NCBI GenBank assembly: GCA_001464035.1
Contig: LNEC01000008.1
Span: 62,001-126,000 of the forward strand
Direction: 5' to 3'
Length of the DNA: 64,000 nucleotides
DNA from: Bradyrhizobiaceae bacterium Ga0074131
GTDB lineage: Bacteria > Pseudomonadota > Alphaproteobacteria > Rhizobiales > Xanthobacteraceae
Position numbers and translations under genes: made by a program. The notes below the pieces were generated by a model. The model did no database searches and was not told the origin of the DNA. It saw only the letters and a program-made list of their open reading frames with translations. Of this stretch, positions 1-8,791 are shown piece by piece (position 1 is the first letter of the stretch; each line of letters opens with the position of its first letter).

Positions 1-1
1 G

Positions 2-652
2 ACGGATGTCGATCAGGGCTATCGCGCCGTGGTGACGAAGCTGTTTGAGGAGGTCGCCGCCGTGGTTCCCGGGTTCGAGATGCCGGAGCACACGGCCGGT
101 ATTCTGATCTCGTCACCGAAGGCGCAGGTCTATTATCATTCCGATCTTCCCGGGCAGGGCCTTATTCAGCTGGTCGGACGCAAGCGGGTCTACGTCTATC
201 CGGCGACTCCGCCGTTCGTCACTCCGGAATACCTCGAGGACATCGCCCTGTTTGGCGTCGAGGTCGATATGCCCTACGCGGAATGGTACGACCGACATGC
301 GGTTGTCTACGATCTGGAACCCGGGCAGATGCTGCACTGGCCGTTGAACGCGCCCCACCGCGTGGAGAACCTCGACAGCGTCAACATCTCGATGACGATT
401 TCCTATACGGATGAAGCGATACGGCGCCTCCAGATGGTGAATTTCACCAACGGCCTCATTCGCCACCAGTTCGGGTACCGCGCGAAAAGCCGGGCGATCG
501 CCGGACCGTCGTTCCTGGGCAAGCGGATACTGCAGAAACTGCTGCGTAACAGCGCCTGGATCAAACGCGAACGCAAGGCGCGGCAATCCGTGGATTTCAG
601 GCTCGACGATCGCAGGCCGGGCGACATCGTCGACCTGCCGCGAGCCGCCTGA
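2..652 (+). CDS. Cupin-like (JmjC/Cupin_8-type) oxygenase, 5' end outside window
   Basis: The reading frame is open from the window edge, so the true start lies upstream; an internal GTG at 29 would give 207 residues. Numbered from that GTG, His37-x-Asp39 and a distal His110 (in NAPHRVEN) form the facial triad of cupin-fold Fe(II)/2-oxoglutarate oxygenases, followed by a basic C-terminal tail. Such enzymes hydroxylate small molecules, peptides or proteins; the substrate here is unknown. It ends 2 bases before the acyltransferase gene at 655, so the two are probably co-transcribed. A non-catalytic cupin role cannot be excluded because the N-terminus is missing. Confidence 0.6.
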   Translation, partial: TDVDQGYRAVVTKLFEEVAAVVPGFEMPEHTAGILISSPKAQVYYHSDLPGQGLIQLVGRKRVYVYPATPPFVTPEYLEDIALFGVEVDMPYAEWYDRHAVVYDLEPGQMLHWPLNAPHRVENLDSVNISMTISYTDEAIRRLQMVNFTNGLIRHQFGYRAKSRAIAGPSFLGKRILQKLLRNSAWIKRERKARQSVDFRLDDRRPGDIVDLPRAA

Positions 653-654
653 AG

Positions 655-1779
655 ATGCCAGCACTCGCCGTCCAGGGATCGATCCCGCATGTCCGATCCG
701 GCGATCCGGATTTTCGGGTTGAACTGATGCACGACTGGGACGTCGCTGCGGCGCTGCTGGCAGGCGCCATGGCGCTAGGCCGGGCAACGCCGTTCCAGAA
801 TCGGCATTGGCTGGGCGCGTGGTATAGCTGCTTCGCCGCGAATGAATCAGCCAGACCGCTGATCGTTGTCGTCAGCGACGCGGCCACGCGCGACGTCGTT
901 GCAATTCTGCCGCTCCACGTTCGCATGCAATGGGGGCTGCGTATTGCCGAATTCGCGGGAGCGGCCGATTACAACGCGCCGATTCTTGGTCCCGCGGCGA
1001 CCGGGAGTCCGGCAGAAGCGGCCGCGTGGTGGCGTCATCTGTGCCGCGAATTGACCCGCCTGCCTGATGGCTGCGATCTGGTTCGCTTCCGCAAGATGCC
1101 GGCGGCGATGGCGGGCGGGGTAAATCCGCTGGCCGCGCTTGCCGGCGTGCAGCCGAGCGCATTGACCGGACATGTCGTGCAGGTCGGCGACGATTATGAC
1201 GCGTATCGTTATTCGCTGGAAAAAACCGTGCGGAAGGAGCTGGAGCGAAGCTGGCGCGTCTTCGCCAAGCATGACCGGGCCGAGTTCAGGCAGATCAGCG
1301 ATATCGATGAAGCTTTGCAGACATTCGCCGCTCTGGAAGCCCAGCAAAGCGCGCGCATGCTCGATCTCGGACAATCCTATTCGCTCGATGACGAGAGCAG
1401 CGCGGGGTTCCACCGCGAGTTGATCGTCCGTGGATTGAATGACGGCTATGTCGTTCTCACCGCGCTGACGTCAGGCGAGGAGATTGTCGCGACGTTGCTG
1501 GGTATCAGAACCGGATCGCACTATGTGATGGTGCGGATCAGCAATGCAGGCAAGGCGTGGTCGAACTGCTCGCCCGGACGGCTTGTCATCGAGCGGACGA
1601 TGGCGATGCTTCACGCCGACGGCGTCAGGACCTTCGATTTCAGCGTCGGCAGCTATGACTACAAGCGCCGGTTCGGGGTCGGCGATGTTGCGCTGGTCGA
1701 TCTCACCGCGGCGCTGAGCTGGCGCGGCTGGCCGGTGATCATCAGGGAAAAATTGATGCGTTGGAAGCGGCGTTCCTGA
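655..1779 (+). CDS. CelD/BcsL-type GNAT acyltransferase
   Basis: This 374-residue cytosolic protein has the two-part layout of the CelD/BcsL group (Acetyltransf_6): an N-terminal half containing a PFQNRHWLGAWY segment, then a GNAT core from about residue 180 to 330 with a basic helix (EKTVRKELERSW) and an SVGSYDYKRRFG strand typical of the family. Relatives sit in exopolysaccharide, cellulose and secondary-metabolite clusters and move acyl or aminoacyl groups onto amines. It follows the cupin gene by 2 bases and converges on the decarboxylase gene at 1794. The acceptor is unknown; a role with the carrier-protein genes opposite is an inference from proximity only. Confidence 0.75.
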   Translation: MPALAVQGSIPHVRSGDPDFRVELMHDWDVAAALLAGAMALGRATPFQNRHWLGAWYSCFAANESARPLIVVVSDAATRDVVAILPLHVRMQWGLRIAEFAGAADYNAPILGPAATGSPAEAAAWWRHLCRELTRLPDGCDLVRFRKMPAAMAGGVNPLAALAGVQPSALTGHVVQVGDDYDAYRYSLEKTVRKELERSWRVFAKHDRAEFRQISDIDEALQTFAALEAQQSARMLDLGQSYSLDDESSAGFHRELIVRGLNDGYVVLTALTSGEEIVATLLGIRTGSHYVMVRISNAGKAWSNCSPGRLVIERTMAMLHADGVRTFDFSVGSYDYKRRFGVGDVALVDLTAALSWRGWPVIIREKLMRWKRRS

Positions 1780-1793
1780 TCGCGCGACCTTCT

Positions 1794-3086
1794 TCACGCT
1801 TCCTTCAGATGAATGACTTCGATCTTGCCGTCCTCAATCAGGATTTCGCTCGGTAGCGGATGGCTTAGAAAACCGACAGGGCTGGCCGTCCTGCCGTAGG
1901 CGCCCGACTGCAGCACCGCGATGAGGTCGCCTGCACTCAAGTTCGGCATCTCGACCTTCCGGGCCAGCGTATCGAGCGGCGTGCACAGCGGGCCGACGAT
2001 CGTCGCCGACGATGCTTCCGTGGCATTCATGTGAGCAGGCGCCAGAATCGGATAATCCCGTTTGATGATCTGCCCGAGGTTTCCCGAGGCTGCGAGATGG
2101 TGATGCATGCCGCCGTCGGTGATCAGGAAGCGGGCGCCGCGCGAGACTTTCGCGGCATTGATTGCGACGACGTAGATTCCAGCCGGCCCGGCGAGAAAGC
2201 GGCCGGGCTCCACCACAAGGCGGGCGTCGGCAAGCCGCGGGTCGGACTTCAATTGCTGGCGGAGCCCGGGCAATCCGGCCGACAGCTTTGCCAGATCGAG
2301 CTGACCGTCGCCTGCGAAATAGGGAATGCCCAATCCGCCGCCGAGATCGATGGTCTTCAACGGTTGCCCGGCGATGGCGGCCACGCGTCCGGCCACGTCG
2401 ATGCCGTGCCGCCATTGCGCCAGCAGCACGGCCTCATCGAGAATTTGCGTTCCGGCAAAAAGATGCACGCCACGCAGATCGAGTTGAGGTGCGGACAGCA
2501 CCTTGCCGACGACCTCGCTGATGGTTTCCTCGTCGAAACCGAACGGCGCGGGCTTGCCGCCCATGCGCATGGCGCCGCCTTGCGCCGAGGCCACCGGATT
2601 GACGCGGATCGAGACGGGAACCGTGACGTTCAGGCGCGCCGCGATTGCCGTCAGTCTCGCGATTTCCTCAAAACTCTCGAGGTGAATCTCGCCGATGCCG
2701 CCGGCCACGACGATCTCGAGTTCGCGAGCTCCCTTGGCCGGTCCGGCGAACAGAATATCCTCGGGCTTGACACCCGCGGCTTGCGCCACGCGGTATTCGC
2801 CGAGGGATGCGATCTCGACGCCCGCGCCTTCATCGCAAAACAGGCGGATGATCGCCGCGGTGGGGTTGGCCTTGACCGAATAGTGAATCCTGGCGAAGCC
2901 CGACAGCGCTTCGGCCAGCGCTCGGTAACTGCGGCGCATAACGCTGCCGTCATAGATGAACAAGGGCGTGCCGTAGCGCGCCGCCAGCTCGCGCACCGGG
3001 ATGTCGCCGATCCTGAGGTCCGCGCCGGCGATAGCGAAGTGGCTGGTGGCGAGATCCCTGGCGAATGATTTCTCAGGCGGCGGCAT
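1794..3086 (-). CDS. Fold-type III PLP-dependent decarboxylase (LysA/ODC/BtrK-like)
   Basis: This 430-residue protein has the TIM-barrel plus beta-barrel decarboxylase fold. Lys72 (YSVKANP) should form the PLP Schiff base, GGGLG at about 249-253 and EPGR at about 294-297 bind the cofactor phosphate, and Cys368 sits in a GPLCTPLD motif where diaminopimelate decarboxylases have CESGD. The GPLCTPLD form is typical of the group often labelled exosortase A-associated. The start at 3086 was chosen because GGAG lies 7 bases upstream; a longer frame would run far into the ligase gene. It overlaps the ligase stop by 14 bases, implying coupled expression. Decarboxylation of an ACP-bound amino acid, as in BtrK, is inferred. 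Primary lysine synthesis is less likely in this context. Confidence 0.8.
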   Translation of the reverse strand: MPPPEKSFARDLATSHFAIAGADLRIGDIPVRELAARYGTPLFIYDGSVMRRSYRALAEALSGFARIHYSVKANPTAAIIRLFCDEGAGVEIASLGEYRVAQAAGVKPEDILFAGPAKGARELEIVVAGGIGEIHLESFEEIARLTAIAARLNVTVPVSIRVNPVASAQGGAMRMGGKPAPFGFDEETISEVVGKVLSAPQLDLRGVHLFAGTQILDEAVLLAQWRHGIDVAGRVAAIAGQPLKTIDLGGGLGIPYFAGDGQLDLAKLSAGLPGLRQQLKSDPRLADARLVVEPGRFLAGPAGIYVVAINAAKVSRGARFLITDGGMHHHLAASGNLGQIIKRDYPILAPAHMNATEASSATIVGPLCTPLDTLARKVEMPNLSAGDLIAVLQSGAYGRTASPVGFLSHPLPSEILIEDGKIEVIHLKEA

Positions 3087-4620
3087 GCTGGCTCCGCTGC
3101 CGCGCCAGAAGCGGGTAGTCGAGCTTGCCGTTCGGCGTCGTCGGCAGCGCATCGACAAGTTCGATCATGCGCGGCACCATGAAGGCCGGCAGCTGACTGG
3201 AGACGGTTTTCATGATGTCATGAACGCCCGTGTTTTCCTTCGTGAGGGGCACCGCGATGGCATGAACCTTCTGTCCGGCCAGAGGGTCAGGCAGTCCGAT
3301 CACCGCGACCTGCCGGAACGCGCCGGTCGCCATCAGGACCTCCTCGACCTCGGTCGGGCTGATGCGATAGCCCGACGATTTGATCATGGCGTCGGCGCGG
3401 CCGACGAAGCTGAAAAACCCGTCCTCGTCTTCCACCACGAGGTCGCCGGAATAGCACACGATCTCGCCGCCCTGAGTCGCAGGTCGGAAGGGGTGCTGGC
3501 GCAGCACCGCGGCCGTGTCCTCGGGCCGGTTCCAGTATCCCAGGGAAACCGTGGGTCCGCGATGAACGAGAATTCCAGGCTCGCCCGGTTTGGCTCGCTG
3601 TCCGTCGGGCGTGACGGCGAACACCTCGCATTCGGGGATGGCCTTGCCGATCGACGTCGGCCGCCGATCGATTTCATCGGGAGGCAGATAAGTGGAGCGA
3701 AAAGCCTCGGTCAGGCCGTACATCAGGAATATGCGCGTGTCGCCCAGCATCTCGCGCAACCGCCGTACCGTCTCCGAGGGGACTGCGCCGCCGGAGTTGG
3801 TGATGTAGCGCAGGGTCGGAAGCCGGGTCTTGCGCAGCAAGGGCGACATCCTGGTCAGGATGGCCCAGATGGTAGGGACGCCCGCAAGCCCGGTGATGGC
3901 GTGATCGCGAATGGCGCGGACGATTTCATCGCCGAGCTGAAACGTGAACAGGACGGTGAGGGCGCGTTGCTGAATCGCGGTCAGCAATTGATTGAGGCCG
4001 TAGTCGAAGCTGAACGGCAGGATCGACAGGATCCGGTCACGTTCGGTGATACCGAGATACTTGATGACGATCCGCGAGCCCGCCAGCAGATTGCGGTGGC
4101 TCAGCATCACGCCTTTCGGCTTACCAGTGGAGCCGGACGTATAGAGGATGGCGGCGAGATCTTCGCCGATCGCCGTATCGCTTCCGATAGAATCCGTGGT
4201 TCCGGCGCTGCCGTCGGCGATTGCTTCGGTGCACAGGATCGTCAGGTGATCGAGATCCGCCAACGCGGCCGATGTCGCTTCGAACAGCGTTCCCGAACAG
4301 ATCACGATCCGCGCGCCGGAATCTTCCACGATGTGACGAATCTGCTGGGCGCGCAGAACGCTGTTGACCGGCACGAAGACGCCCGACGCCCGGCTGACGC
4401 CGAGGATGGCCCAGCACTCCTCGATGCATTTCGGCAGCACGATGGCGACCCGGTCGCCCCGCGACAGGCCGTTTGCCAGCAACGAAGAGGCGCAGCGCGC
4501 GACGAGCTGAGAGAAGGCGTGGTAGCTGACCGACCGCTCGCCATCGATCAGCGCGATCCTGTCGGCGTCGCCCTCGCGAGGGTCGAGCAGGTGATGAACG
4601 AGGTAGGGCGTCGTGGTCAC
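3073..4620 (-). CDS. AMP-forming acyl/aminoacyl ligase (ANL superfamily)
   Basis: This 515-residue enzyme has a complete adenylation fold: the phosphate loop LYTSGSTGKPKG (about 159-170), MYGLTEAF (about 300-307), YSGDLVVEDEDGFFSFVGR (about 390-408) and the C-terminal PNGKL with Lys499, the usual adenylation lysine. It should activate a carboxylate as the adenylate and pass it to a thiol. The neighbouring carrier protein, whose stop overlaps this start as ATGA, is the obvious acceptor; CoA is the alternative. The family resembles ligases annotated as exosortase A-associated, but no exosortase gene is visible here. The substrate cannot be read with confidence from the sequence. Confidence 0.85.
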   Translation of the reverse strand: MTTTPYLVHHLLDPREGDADRIALIDGERSVSYHAFSQLVARCASSLLANGLSRGDRVAIVLPKCIEECWAILGVSRASGVFVPVNSVLRAQQIRHIVEDSGARIVICSGTLFEATSAALADLDHLTILCTEAIADGSAGTTDSIGSDTAIGEDLAAILYTSGSTGKPKGVMLSHRNLLAGSRIVIKYLGITERDRILSILPFSFDYGLNQLLTAIQQRALTVLFTFQLGDEIVRAIRDHAITGLAGVPTIWAILTRMSPLLRKTRLPTLRYITNSGGAVPSETVRRLREMLGDTRIFLMYGLTEAFRSTYLPPDEIDRRPTSIGKAIPECEVFAVTPDGQRAKPGEPGILVHRGPTVSLGYWNRPEDTAAVLRQHPFRPATQGGEIVCYSGDLVVEDEDGFFSFVGRADAMIKSSGYRISPTEVEEVLMATGAFRQVAVIGLPDPLAGQKVHAIAVPLTKENTGVHDIMKTVSSQLPAFMVPRMIELVDALPTTPNGKLDYPLLARQRSQHAAA

Positions 4621-4895
4621 AGCTTGCGCTCGACAAAGTCAGCCAGTCTGCCGGCGGTTTCGAGGTTGGAAGCGTCGAAATCCTCGTCTTCGAGGACAAT
4701 GCCGAACTCGTCGCTCAGGAAGGTCATCAGTTCCAGGAACCCCAGGGAATCGATCGCCCCGCTTTGCAGCAGGGGCGTCGTCGCATCCACGTCCGCCAGT
4801 GCCGGAAACCTGTCGCGCAGGTAGTCGCGGATCGTGCGCAGAATGTCGGTCTTCTCCAGGATCACGGCAGTGTCGTTGTTCACGTCAGACTCCAT
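4617..4895 (-). CDS. Acyl carrier protein (phosphopantetheine-binding)
   Basis: This 92-residue acidic protein is predicted to be helical. The sequence GAIDSLGFLELM carries the phosphopantetheine attachment Ser50 in a DSL motif, and a further helix ends in LADFVERKL. Its stop overlaps the ligase ATG in an ATGA arrangement, and the GNAT-like gene lies 27 bases upstream, so all four genes look like one leftward operon. A stand-alone carrier beside its own ligase and no fatty-acid synthase genes points to a dedicated pathway, not general lipid synthesis. A phosphopantetheinyl transferase must be supplied from elsewhere. Confidence 0.9.
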   Translation of the reverse strand: MESDVNNDTAVILEKTDILRTIRDYLRDRFPALADVDATTPLLQSGAIDSLGFLELMTFLSDEFGIVLEDEDFDASNLETAGRLADFVERKL

Positions 4896-4922
4896 TGGCT
4901 CAGGATGTCGGTGGGGAATGTC

Positions 4923-5759
4923 CTATCCGAGAAAGATCAATTCCGAGTAAGTGTGATCGATCCGGTTTCGATCGGCTGCGCCCTTGACATAGGTCGGCGC
5001 CGACCACCGCGAGATGCTGCTGCCGGCCGTTGCATCGGCGCGGTTGGCGTCCATCTGCAGGAAAAGCATGCCGTTTCGGAGCAGAAACCGCGAAATGACC
5101 GCGAGGTGGTCGACGATCAAGGTCTTGCTGTCGGCCAGGATCACCCGGGCGCCCGGAAGGTGTCTGCGGGTCATTCTGGAGAAGATGAGAGGATGGTGAT
5201 CCGCGCCGTTCCGCAGAACGGTGACGACGCACCCCAGTCTGGCGTGCCGGTCGAGCGTTGCGCGCGTATCGTCGTCCAGCTCGGCTTCCTCAAGCGGAAT
5301 CACGCGGGCCTGCTTGCGTGGTCGCAGCGCGGTCCACGGCAGCGGGAAAACGCGGAAGCCTTCGTTGAGAATTCGGAATCCGAGGCGTTCGTTAATCTGC
5401 TGCGCGGCGGCGCTCGGCGTCAAATCCGTGAAAACCGCCGTTGCCGGCGCGACGACCTTCTGGAGCATCCGCGGCGCCAACCAGCGATGAGGTTCATCGA
5501 CATACCAGGCCGCCAGATTGAACACGTCTCGGGTGCCGTCGGGCCCCCGCCGCTCGCTGGGAATGGTCAGGACGATGCCGACATCCGCGCCGCCGATCGT
5601 CATCAGGAATCCGATCGGTTCGGCATCGCGCCGGCTCGGCGAGGACAGTATCTTTTGTAGGCCATCGGCCCAGAACGATTCGGTCTTCTCCGGAAAGCCT
5701 CGCTTCAATACCGCGAGCGCGTCACCGGAATTGCAATCGTCGATGGGGCGAAGTTCCAT
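4923..5759 (-). CDS. GNAT-like acyltransferase, first gene of the ACP operon
   Basis: This 278-residue protein is not matched to a named family, but its first 150 residues read as a GNAT fold: MELRPIDDCNSGDALAVLKRGFPE at the start, a central NLAAWYVDEPHRWLAPRML strand and helix, and AAQQINERLGFRILNEG, which mirrors the NE-x-Y-x-LGF end of N-acyltransferases. The last 130 residues are of unknown type. It precedes the carrier protein gene by 27 bases and probably acts on the product carried by that protein, an inference from position. The 257 bases upstream hold no gene and should contain the operon promoter. Confidence 0.6.
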   Translation of the reverse strand: MELRPIDDCNSGDALAVLKRGFPEKTESFWADGLQKILSSPSRRDAEPIGFLMTIGGADVGIVLTIPSERRGPDGTRDVFNLAAWYVDEPHRWLAPRMLQKVVAPATAVFTDLTPSAAAQQINERLGFRILNEGFRVFPLPWTALRPRKQARVIPLEEAELDDDTRATLDRHARLGCVVTVLRNGADHHPLIFSRMTRRHLPGARVILADSKTLIVDHLAVISRFLLRNGMLFLQMDANRADATAGSSISRWSAPTYVKGAADRNRIDHTYSELIFLG

Positions 5760-6016
5760 GATGGCCAGGCACTGGTCGATCGGCGAGACGACGCCCGTCG
5801 CGCCGAGCGTCGGTCTTAAACCGAATGCGCCCGTTCCGGTAGATCGGGCGTTCTGCCGCGAACCAGTTGCTGGTGTTAACGTAAAGGAATGCGCGGCAAT
5901 TCTTCAAGAGAGATGCGCGCCTGCAATCACGCTCGCCGGAGTTCAGGAAGGGTTAACGGATCGTTAATGCCGCGCGGGTGATTTGGGAGGCGCTCGCAGG
6001 CCGCCCGCGGCGCGCG

Positions 6017-6964
6017 TTAGATCTGCCGCACCACGCCGGGCTCGCCCGGCGCGCATTCCAGCGCATCGCGGTCCCATTGCGCGGCGTCGGCCGCGGCCTC
6101 GTAGCTGCTCTGCAGGAATTCGAGCAAGGCCTGGTCCGGATTGGCGGCGGTACGCACGGCGTCATAGGGCAGGATGAATTCGCCGAGCGCCTCGCTGAAG
6201 AATACGGCGCCGGGGCGAACCCTGGCCGTGCGAAAGCCCGCCGGCTCGGGATAGGCGTAGCAGTAGAACGCGGGGTAATCGACCGCGCCGGAGCCCGGCC
6301 AGAAACCGGCGCTGCTGACCTCGTGCGAATAGGCTTCGCAGGCGACGTCATCTGAAAGATAAGGCACGCCGCCGGGATGGCGCGGTGCGCGGCGGCCGGA
6401 AAAGCGCGTTACCGCGAGATCGAAACTGCCCCAGAAGAAATGCACCGGGCTGGCCTTGCCGAGGAAGCCGGTACGGAATTGCTTGAACACCCGGTCTATG
6501 TTGACCAGGATCCGGAAGAAGCGAGCCACTGCTTCGGGATCGTAGGACGCATGCTGCTTGTCCTGCGAGAATCGCACCGGGTCCGGCAGTTCGTTGGGCA
6601 TCTCGTCGATGGTGACGGCAATGCCGAGCTCGGCGAGATCAGCCATCACGCCGGCATAGAAACTCGCGACCGACTGCCCGGCCAGGGCAAACTGCCGCTG
6701 CGCGCCGTCGCTGGTGGAAACGCGCAAGGCATGGTCGATGAAATCGAGATCGATCTGGAATGTCCTGACGCCGTCGGGGATGGGCGAGGTCGTCAGCCCG
6801 CGCGAACTGACGTAAAGCGCGACATGCCAGGAATGGTTCAGCCAGGGCGAGCGCGCCAGCCTGATCTTGCCGATCACCTGCGTCCACAGATGCAGCGTCG
6901 CGTAGGTCTCGCGCCACGCCGCGGTGGGCAATTCCGGCCAGTAGGTCTGCGGGGCTTGGTTCAT
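6017..6964 (-). CDS. DUF5996 family protein
   Basis: This 315-residue soluble protein begins MNQAPQTYWPELP and continues WRETYATLHLWTQVIGKIRL, the opening of the DUF5996 family. Later hallmarks include FQIDLDFIDH, HFFWGSFDLAVTRFSGR and PAFYCYAYPEP. No biochemical function is established for the family. The start at 6964 was taken because homologues begin near this tryptophan-rich block; an upstream ATG at 7018 would add a low-complexity stretch. The gene stands alone with 268 bases before the next gene and shows no membrane segment or signal peptide. Confidence 0.8.
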   Translation of the reverse strand: MNQAPQTYWPELPTAAWRETYATLHLWTQVIGKIRLARSPWLNHSWHVALYVSSRGLTTSPIPDGVRTFQIDLDFIDHALRVSTSDGAQRQFALAGQSVASFYAGVMADLAELGIAVTIDEMPNELPDPVRFSQDKQHASYDPEAVARFFRILVNIDRVFKQFRTGFLGKASPVHFFWGSFDLAVTRFSGRRAPRHPGGVPYLSDDVACEAYSHEVSSAGFWPGSGAVDYPAFYCYAYPEPAGFRTARVRPGAVFFSEALGEFILPYDAVRTAANPDQALLEFLQSSYEAAADAAQWDRDALECAPGEPGVVRQI

Positions 6965-7198
6965 GAGCGAGCTCGATGAGATGTTCAGTGTCGATGCCGT
7001 GACGACATGAGGCATCACGAATCATCACGTCGTTTCACGAATCGGTGCAGCCCGGGCATTGCTGCCGTCCCTGCGACGCGCAGAGCGGACTGCGACAATA
7101 CCAGCGGCGCGCAAGCGCCTGCAGCGGATCACGAACCAACTGATAGATAAAAAGGATTTCGATCATGGCAATGTCCTTCTATCCCCGTGATCGAGATA

Positions 7199-7228
7199 GG
7201 GCGGCATTCCCAAAAGGGAATACCGCCC
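7199..7228 (-). terminator. Strong hairpin after wrbA
   Basis: Two 13-base arms (7199-7211 and 7216-7228), complementary except for one mismatch, enclose an AAAA loop just beyond the wrbA stop. There is no long T run on the minus strand, so it may act as an mRNA-stabilising hairpin instead of a classical terminator. Confidence 0.6.
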
Positions 7229-7232
7229 CGAA

Positions 7233-7832
7233 TCAACCATGCAGCTTTTTCGCGGTCTCCGCGGTGACGCGTCCTTGATAACGCGCGCCCGCCAGTTCGT
7301 TTGCGCTGGGCGCGCGGCTGCCGTCCCCGCCGGCAATGGTGGTGGCGCCATAGGGCGAACCGCCGGTGACTTCGTCGAGTTTCATCTGGCCGGCAAAACC
7401 GTAGTTGAGGCCGACGATGGTCATGCCGAAATGCAAGAGGTTGGTGATCACGGAGAACAGCGTGGTTTCCTGCCCGCCGTGCTGGGTCGCGGTCGAGGTG
7501 AAGGCGCCGCCCACCTTGCCGTGCAGCGCCCCCTTGGCCCATAGGCCGCCGGCCTGGTCGAGGAAATTCGCCATCTGCGACGCCATTCGGCCGAAGCGGG
7601 TGCCGGTGCCGACGATGATGGCATCGTAATTGACGAGATCTTCGATCTTGGCCAGCGGTGCCGCCTGATCGAGTTTGTAATGCGAGGCCTTGGCGACGGC
7701 GTCGGGGACCAGTTCCGGCACCCGCTTGATGTCGACCGAGGCGCCGGCCGCACGCGCGCCTTCGGCTACAGCGTTCGCCATGGTCTCGATGTGGCCGTAG
7801 GCGGAATAATAGAGAACGAGAACTTTTGTCAT
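7233..7832 (-). CDS. wrbA: NAD(P)H:quinone oxidoreductase, WrbA type
   Basis: This 199-residue flavodoxin-fold enzyme reduces quinones by two electrons using NAD(P)H and FMN and is a cytosolic tetramer in characterised relatives. The FMN-binding start [16 protein letters not shown], the [21 protein letters not shown] loop and the C-terminal [15 protein letters not shown] are all intact. The start at 7832 (MTKVLVLYY) fits family length and has GGAG upstream; an earlier in-frame start would translate the palindromic repeat. It lies downstream of the pirin gene on the same strand, but the repeat at 7888-7970 separates them. Pirin plus WrbA next to a LysR gene suggests a quinone or electrophile stress response. 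Confidence 0.93.
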   Translation of the reverse strand: MTKVLVLYYSAYGHIETMANAVAEGARAAGASVDIKRVPELVPDAVAKASHYKLDQAAPLAKIEDLVNYDAIIVGTGTRFGRMASQMANFLDQAGGLWAKGALHGKVGGAFTSTATQHGGQETTLFSVITNLLHFGMTIVGLNYGFAGQMKLDEVTGGSPYGATTIAGGDGSRAPSANELAGARYQGRVTAETAKKLHG

Positions 7833-7887
7833 GGTGGTGCTCCGTGAACTGTCTGTTTGACGTAAGGTGTTTGAAGCAAATTCGGCC

Positions 7888-7970
7888 GTCATGGCCGGGC
7901 TTGACCCGGCCATCCACGTCTTGTTCGTCAAGGAAGTCGTGGATGCCCGGCATAAGGCCGGGCATGACGA
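7888..7970. repeat. Dispersed palindromic element (GGCCGGGCTTGACCCGGCC type)
   Basis: Arms GTCATGGCCGGGC...ATCCACG (from 7888) and CGTGGATGCCCGGC...GCCGGGCATGAC (to 7968) form a long stem with inner sub-hairpins, in the wrbA-pirin gap. A diverged copy occurs at 52931-53048. Related elements are common between genes in Bradyrhizobium-type genomes. Confidence 0.8.
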
Positions 7971-7984
7971 CTGAGGGATAGGCT

Positions 7985-8683
7985 TCAGGCAGCGTCGACC
8001 AGCACCAGCTCCGAATCCTCCAGCGCGGTGATCTTTAAGCGCGCCTCGTCCGAGATCGCGACGCCGTCTCGGGCGTTGACGCGCACGCCGTTGACCTCGA
8101 CGCGGCCCGCCGCCGGCACCAGATAGAGGTGGCGGGCCTTGTCGGGCGAATATTCCGTGCTCTCGCCCGCCTTCAGCGTGGTGGCGAGCACCCGCGCATC
8201 GGCGCGGATCGGCAGCGCATCATTGTCGGCCGCAAAGCCGCTGGCGATGGTGACGAATTTTCCTGTTCGGTCCGACTTCGGAAACGGCTTGGCGCCCCAG
8301 GTCGGCTGGCCGCCTTGCGTGGCCGGCTCGATCCAGATCTGGAAGATTCGCGTCAACGTCGGCTCCAGATTGTATTCGGAATGGCGCACGCCGCTTCCCG
8401 CGCTCATCACCTGCACGTCGCCCGCCTCGGTGCGGCCCTCGTTGCCGAGGCTGTCCCGGTGGGTGATCGCGCCCTCGCGGACATAGGTGATGATCTCCAT
8501 ATTGGCATGGGGATGCGCGGGAAAGCCGCTGTTCGGCGCGATCTCGTCGTCGTTCCACACCCGCAAGCTGCCATGACCCATGTTATTGGGGTCATAGTGG
8601 CTGCCGAACGAGAAATGGTGTTTGGCCTTCAGCCAGCCGTGGTCGGCGCCGCCGAGTTTCGCAAAAGGTCTGAGTTCGATCAT
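7985..8683 (-). CDS. Pirin family protein (YhhW-like bicupin)
   Basis: This 232-residue two-domain cupin starts [27 protein letters not shown], the classic pirin opening. The metal site is visible as [12 protein letters not shown] followed by [12 protein letters not shown], giving His, His, His and a nearby Glu. Bacterial pirins of the YhhW group are quercetin 2,3-dioxygenase-like or redox-sensing proteins; the physiological substrate is normally unknown. The gene is divergent from the LysR regulator at 8792, with a perfect 8-base inverted repeat between them, so control by that regulator is likely. Confidence 0.92.
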   Translation of the reverse strand: MIELRPFAKLGGADHGWLKAKHHFSFGSHYDPNNMGHGSLRVWNDDEIAPNSGFPAHPHANMEIITYVREGAITHRDSLGNEGRTEAGDVQVMSAGSGVRHSEYNLEPTLTRIFQIWIEPATQGGQPTWGAKPFPKSDRTGKFVTIASGFAADNDALPIRADARVLATTLKAGESTEYSPDKARHLYLVPAAGRVEVNGVRVNARDGVAISDEARLKITALEDSELVLVDAA

Positions 8684-8746
8684 GGGATATTCCTGCGACT
8701 TGAGTTCGATTTGACGTCTGGATATGCCTTTCCTGCTGGATTATAA

Positions 8747-8776
8747 ATAGAAACTATCGAAACGTATTGTTTCTAT
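8747..8776. promoter_or_regulatory. Candidate LysR operator between pirin and LysR genes
   Basis: ATAGAAAC (8747-8754) and GTTTCTAT (8769-8776) are perfect inverted arms separated by 14 bases, with an extra GAAAC-like half inside the spacer. The site is AT-rich in a GC-rich background and lies 16 bases before the LysR start. Spacing of about two helical turns suits LysR dimers. Confidence 0.55.
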
Positions 8777-8791
8777 TACTGTCATAATAGA

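Noticed and set aside
1794..4620. Assigning the ligase and decarboxylase to an exosortase A system
   Set aside because: No exosortase, PEP-CTERM or related glycosyltransferase gene is visible in the window; the family label alone is not evidence.
3001..4824. 607-codon open frame on the plus strand opposite the ligase and decarboxylase genes
   Set aside because: It lies antisense to two clearly recognisable enzymes, has no family motifs and shows the composition of a reverse-strand shadow in GC-rich DNA.
7129..7965. Open frame starting in the palindromic repeat near wrbA
   Set aside because: Its N-terminal peptide ([16 protein letters not shown]) is the translation of the dispersed repeat and it runs antiparallel in frame to wrbA coding.
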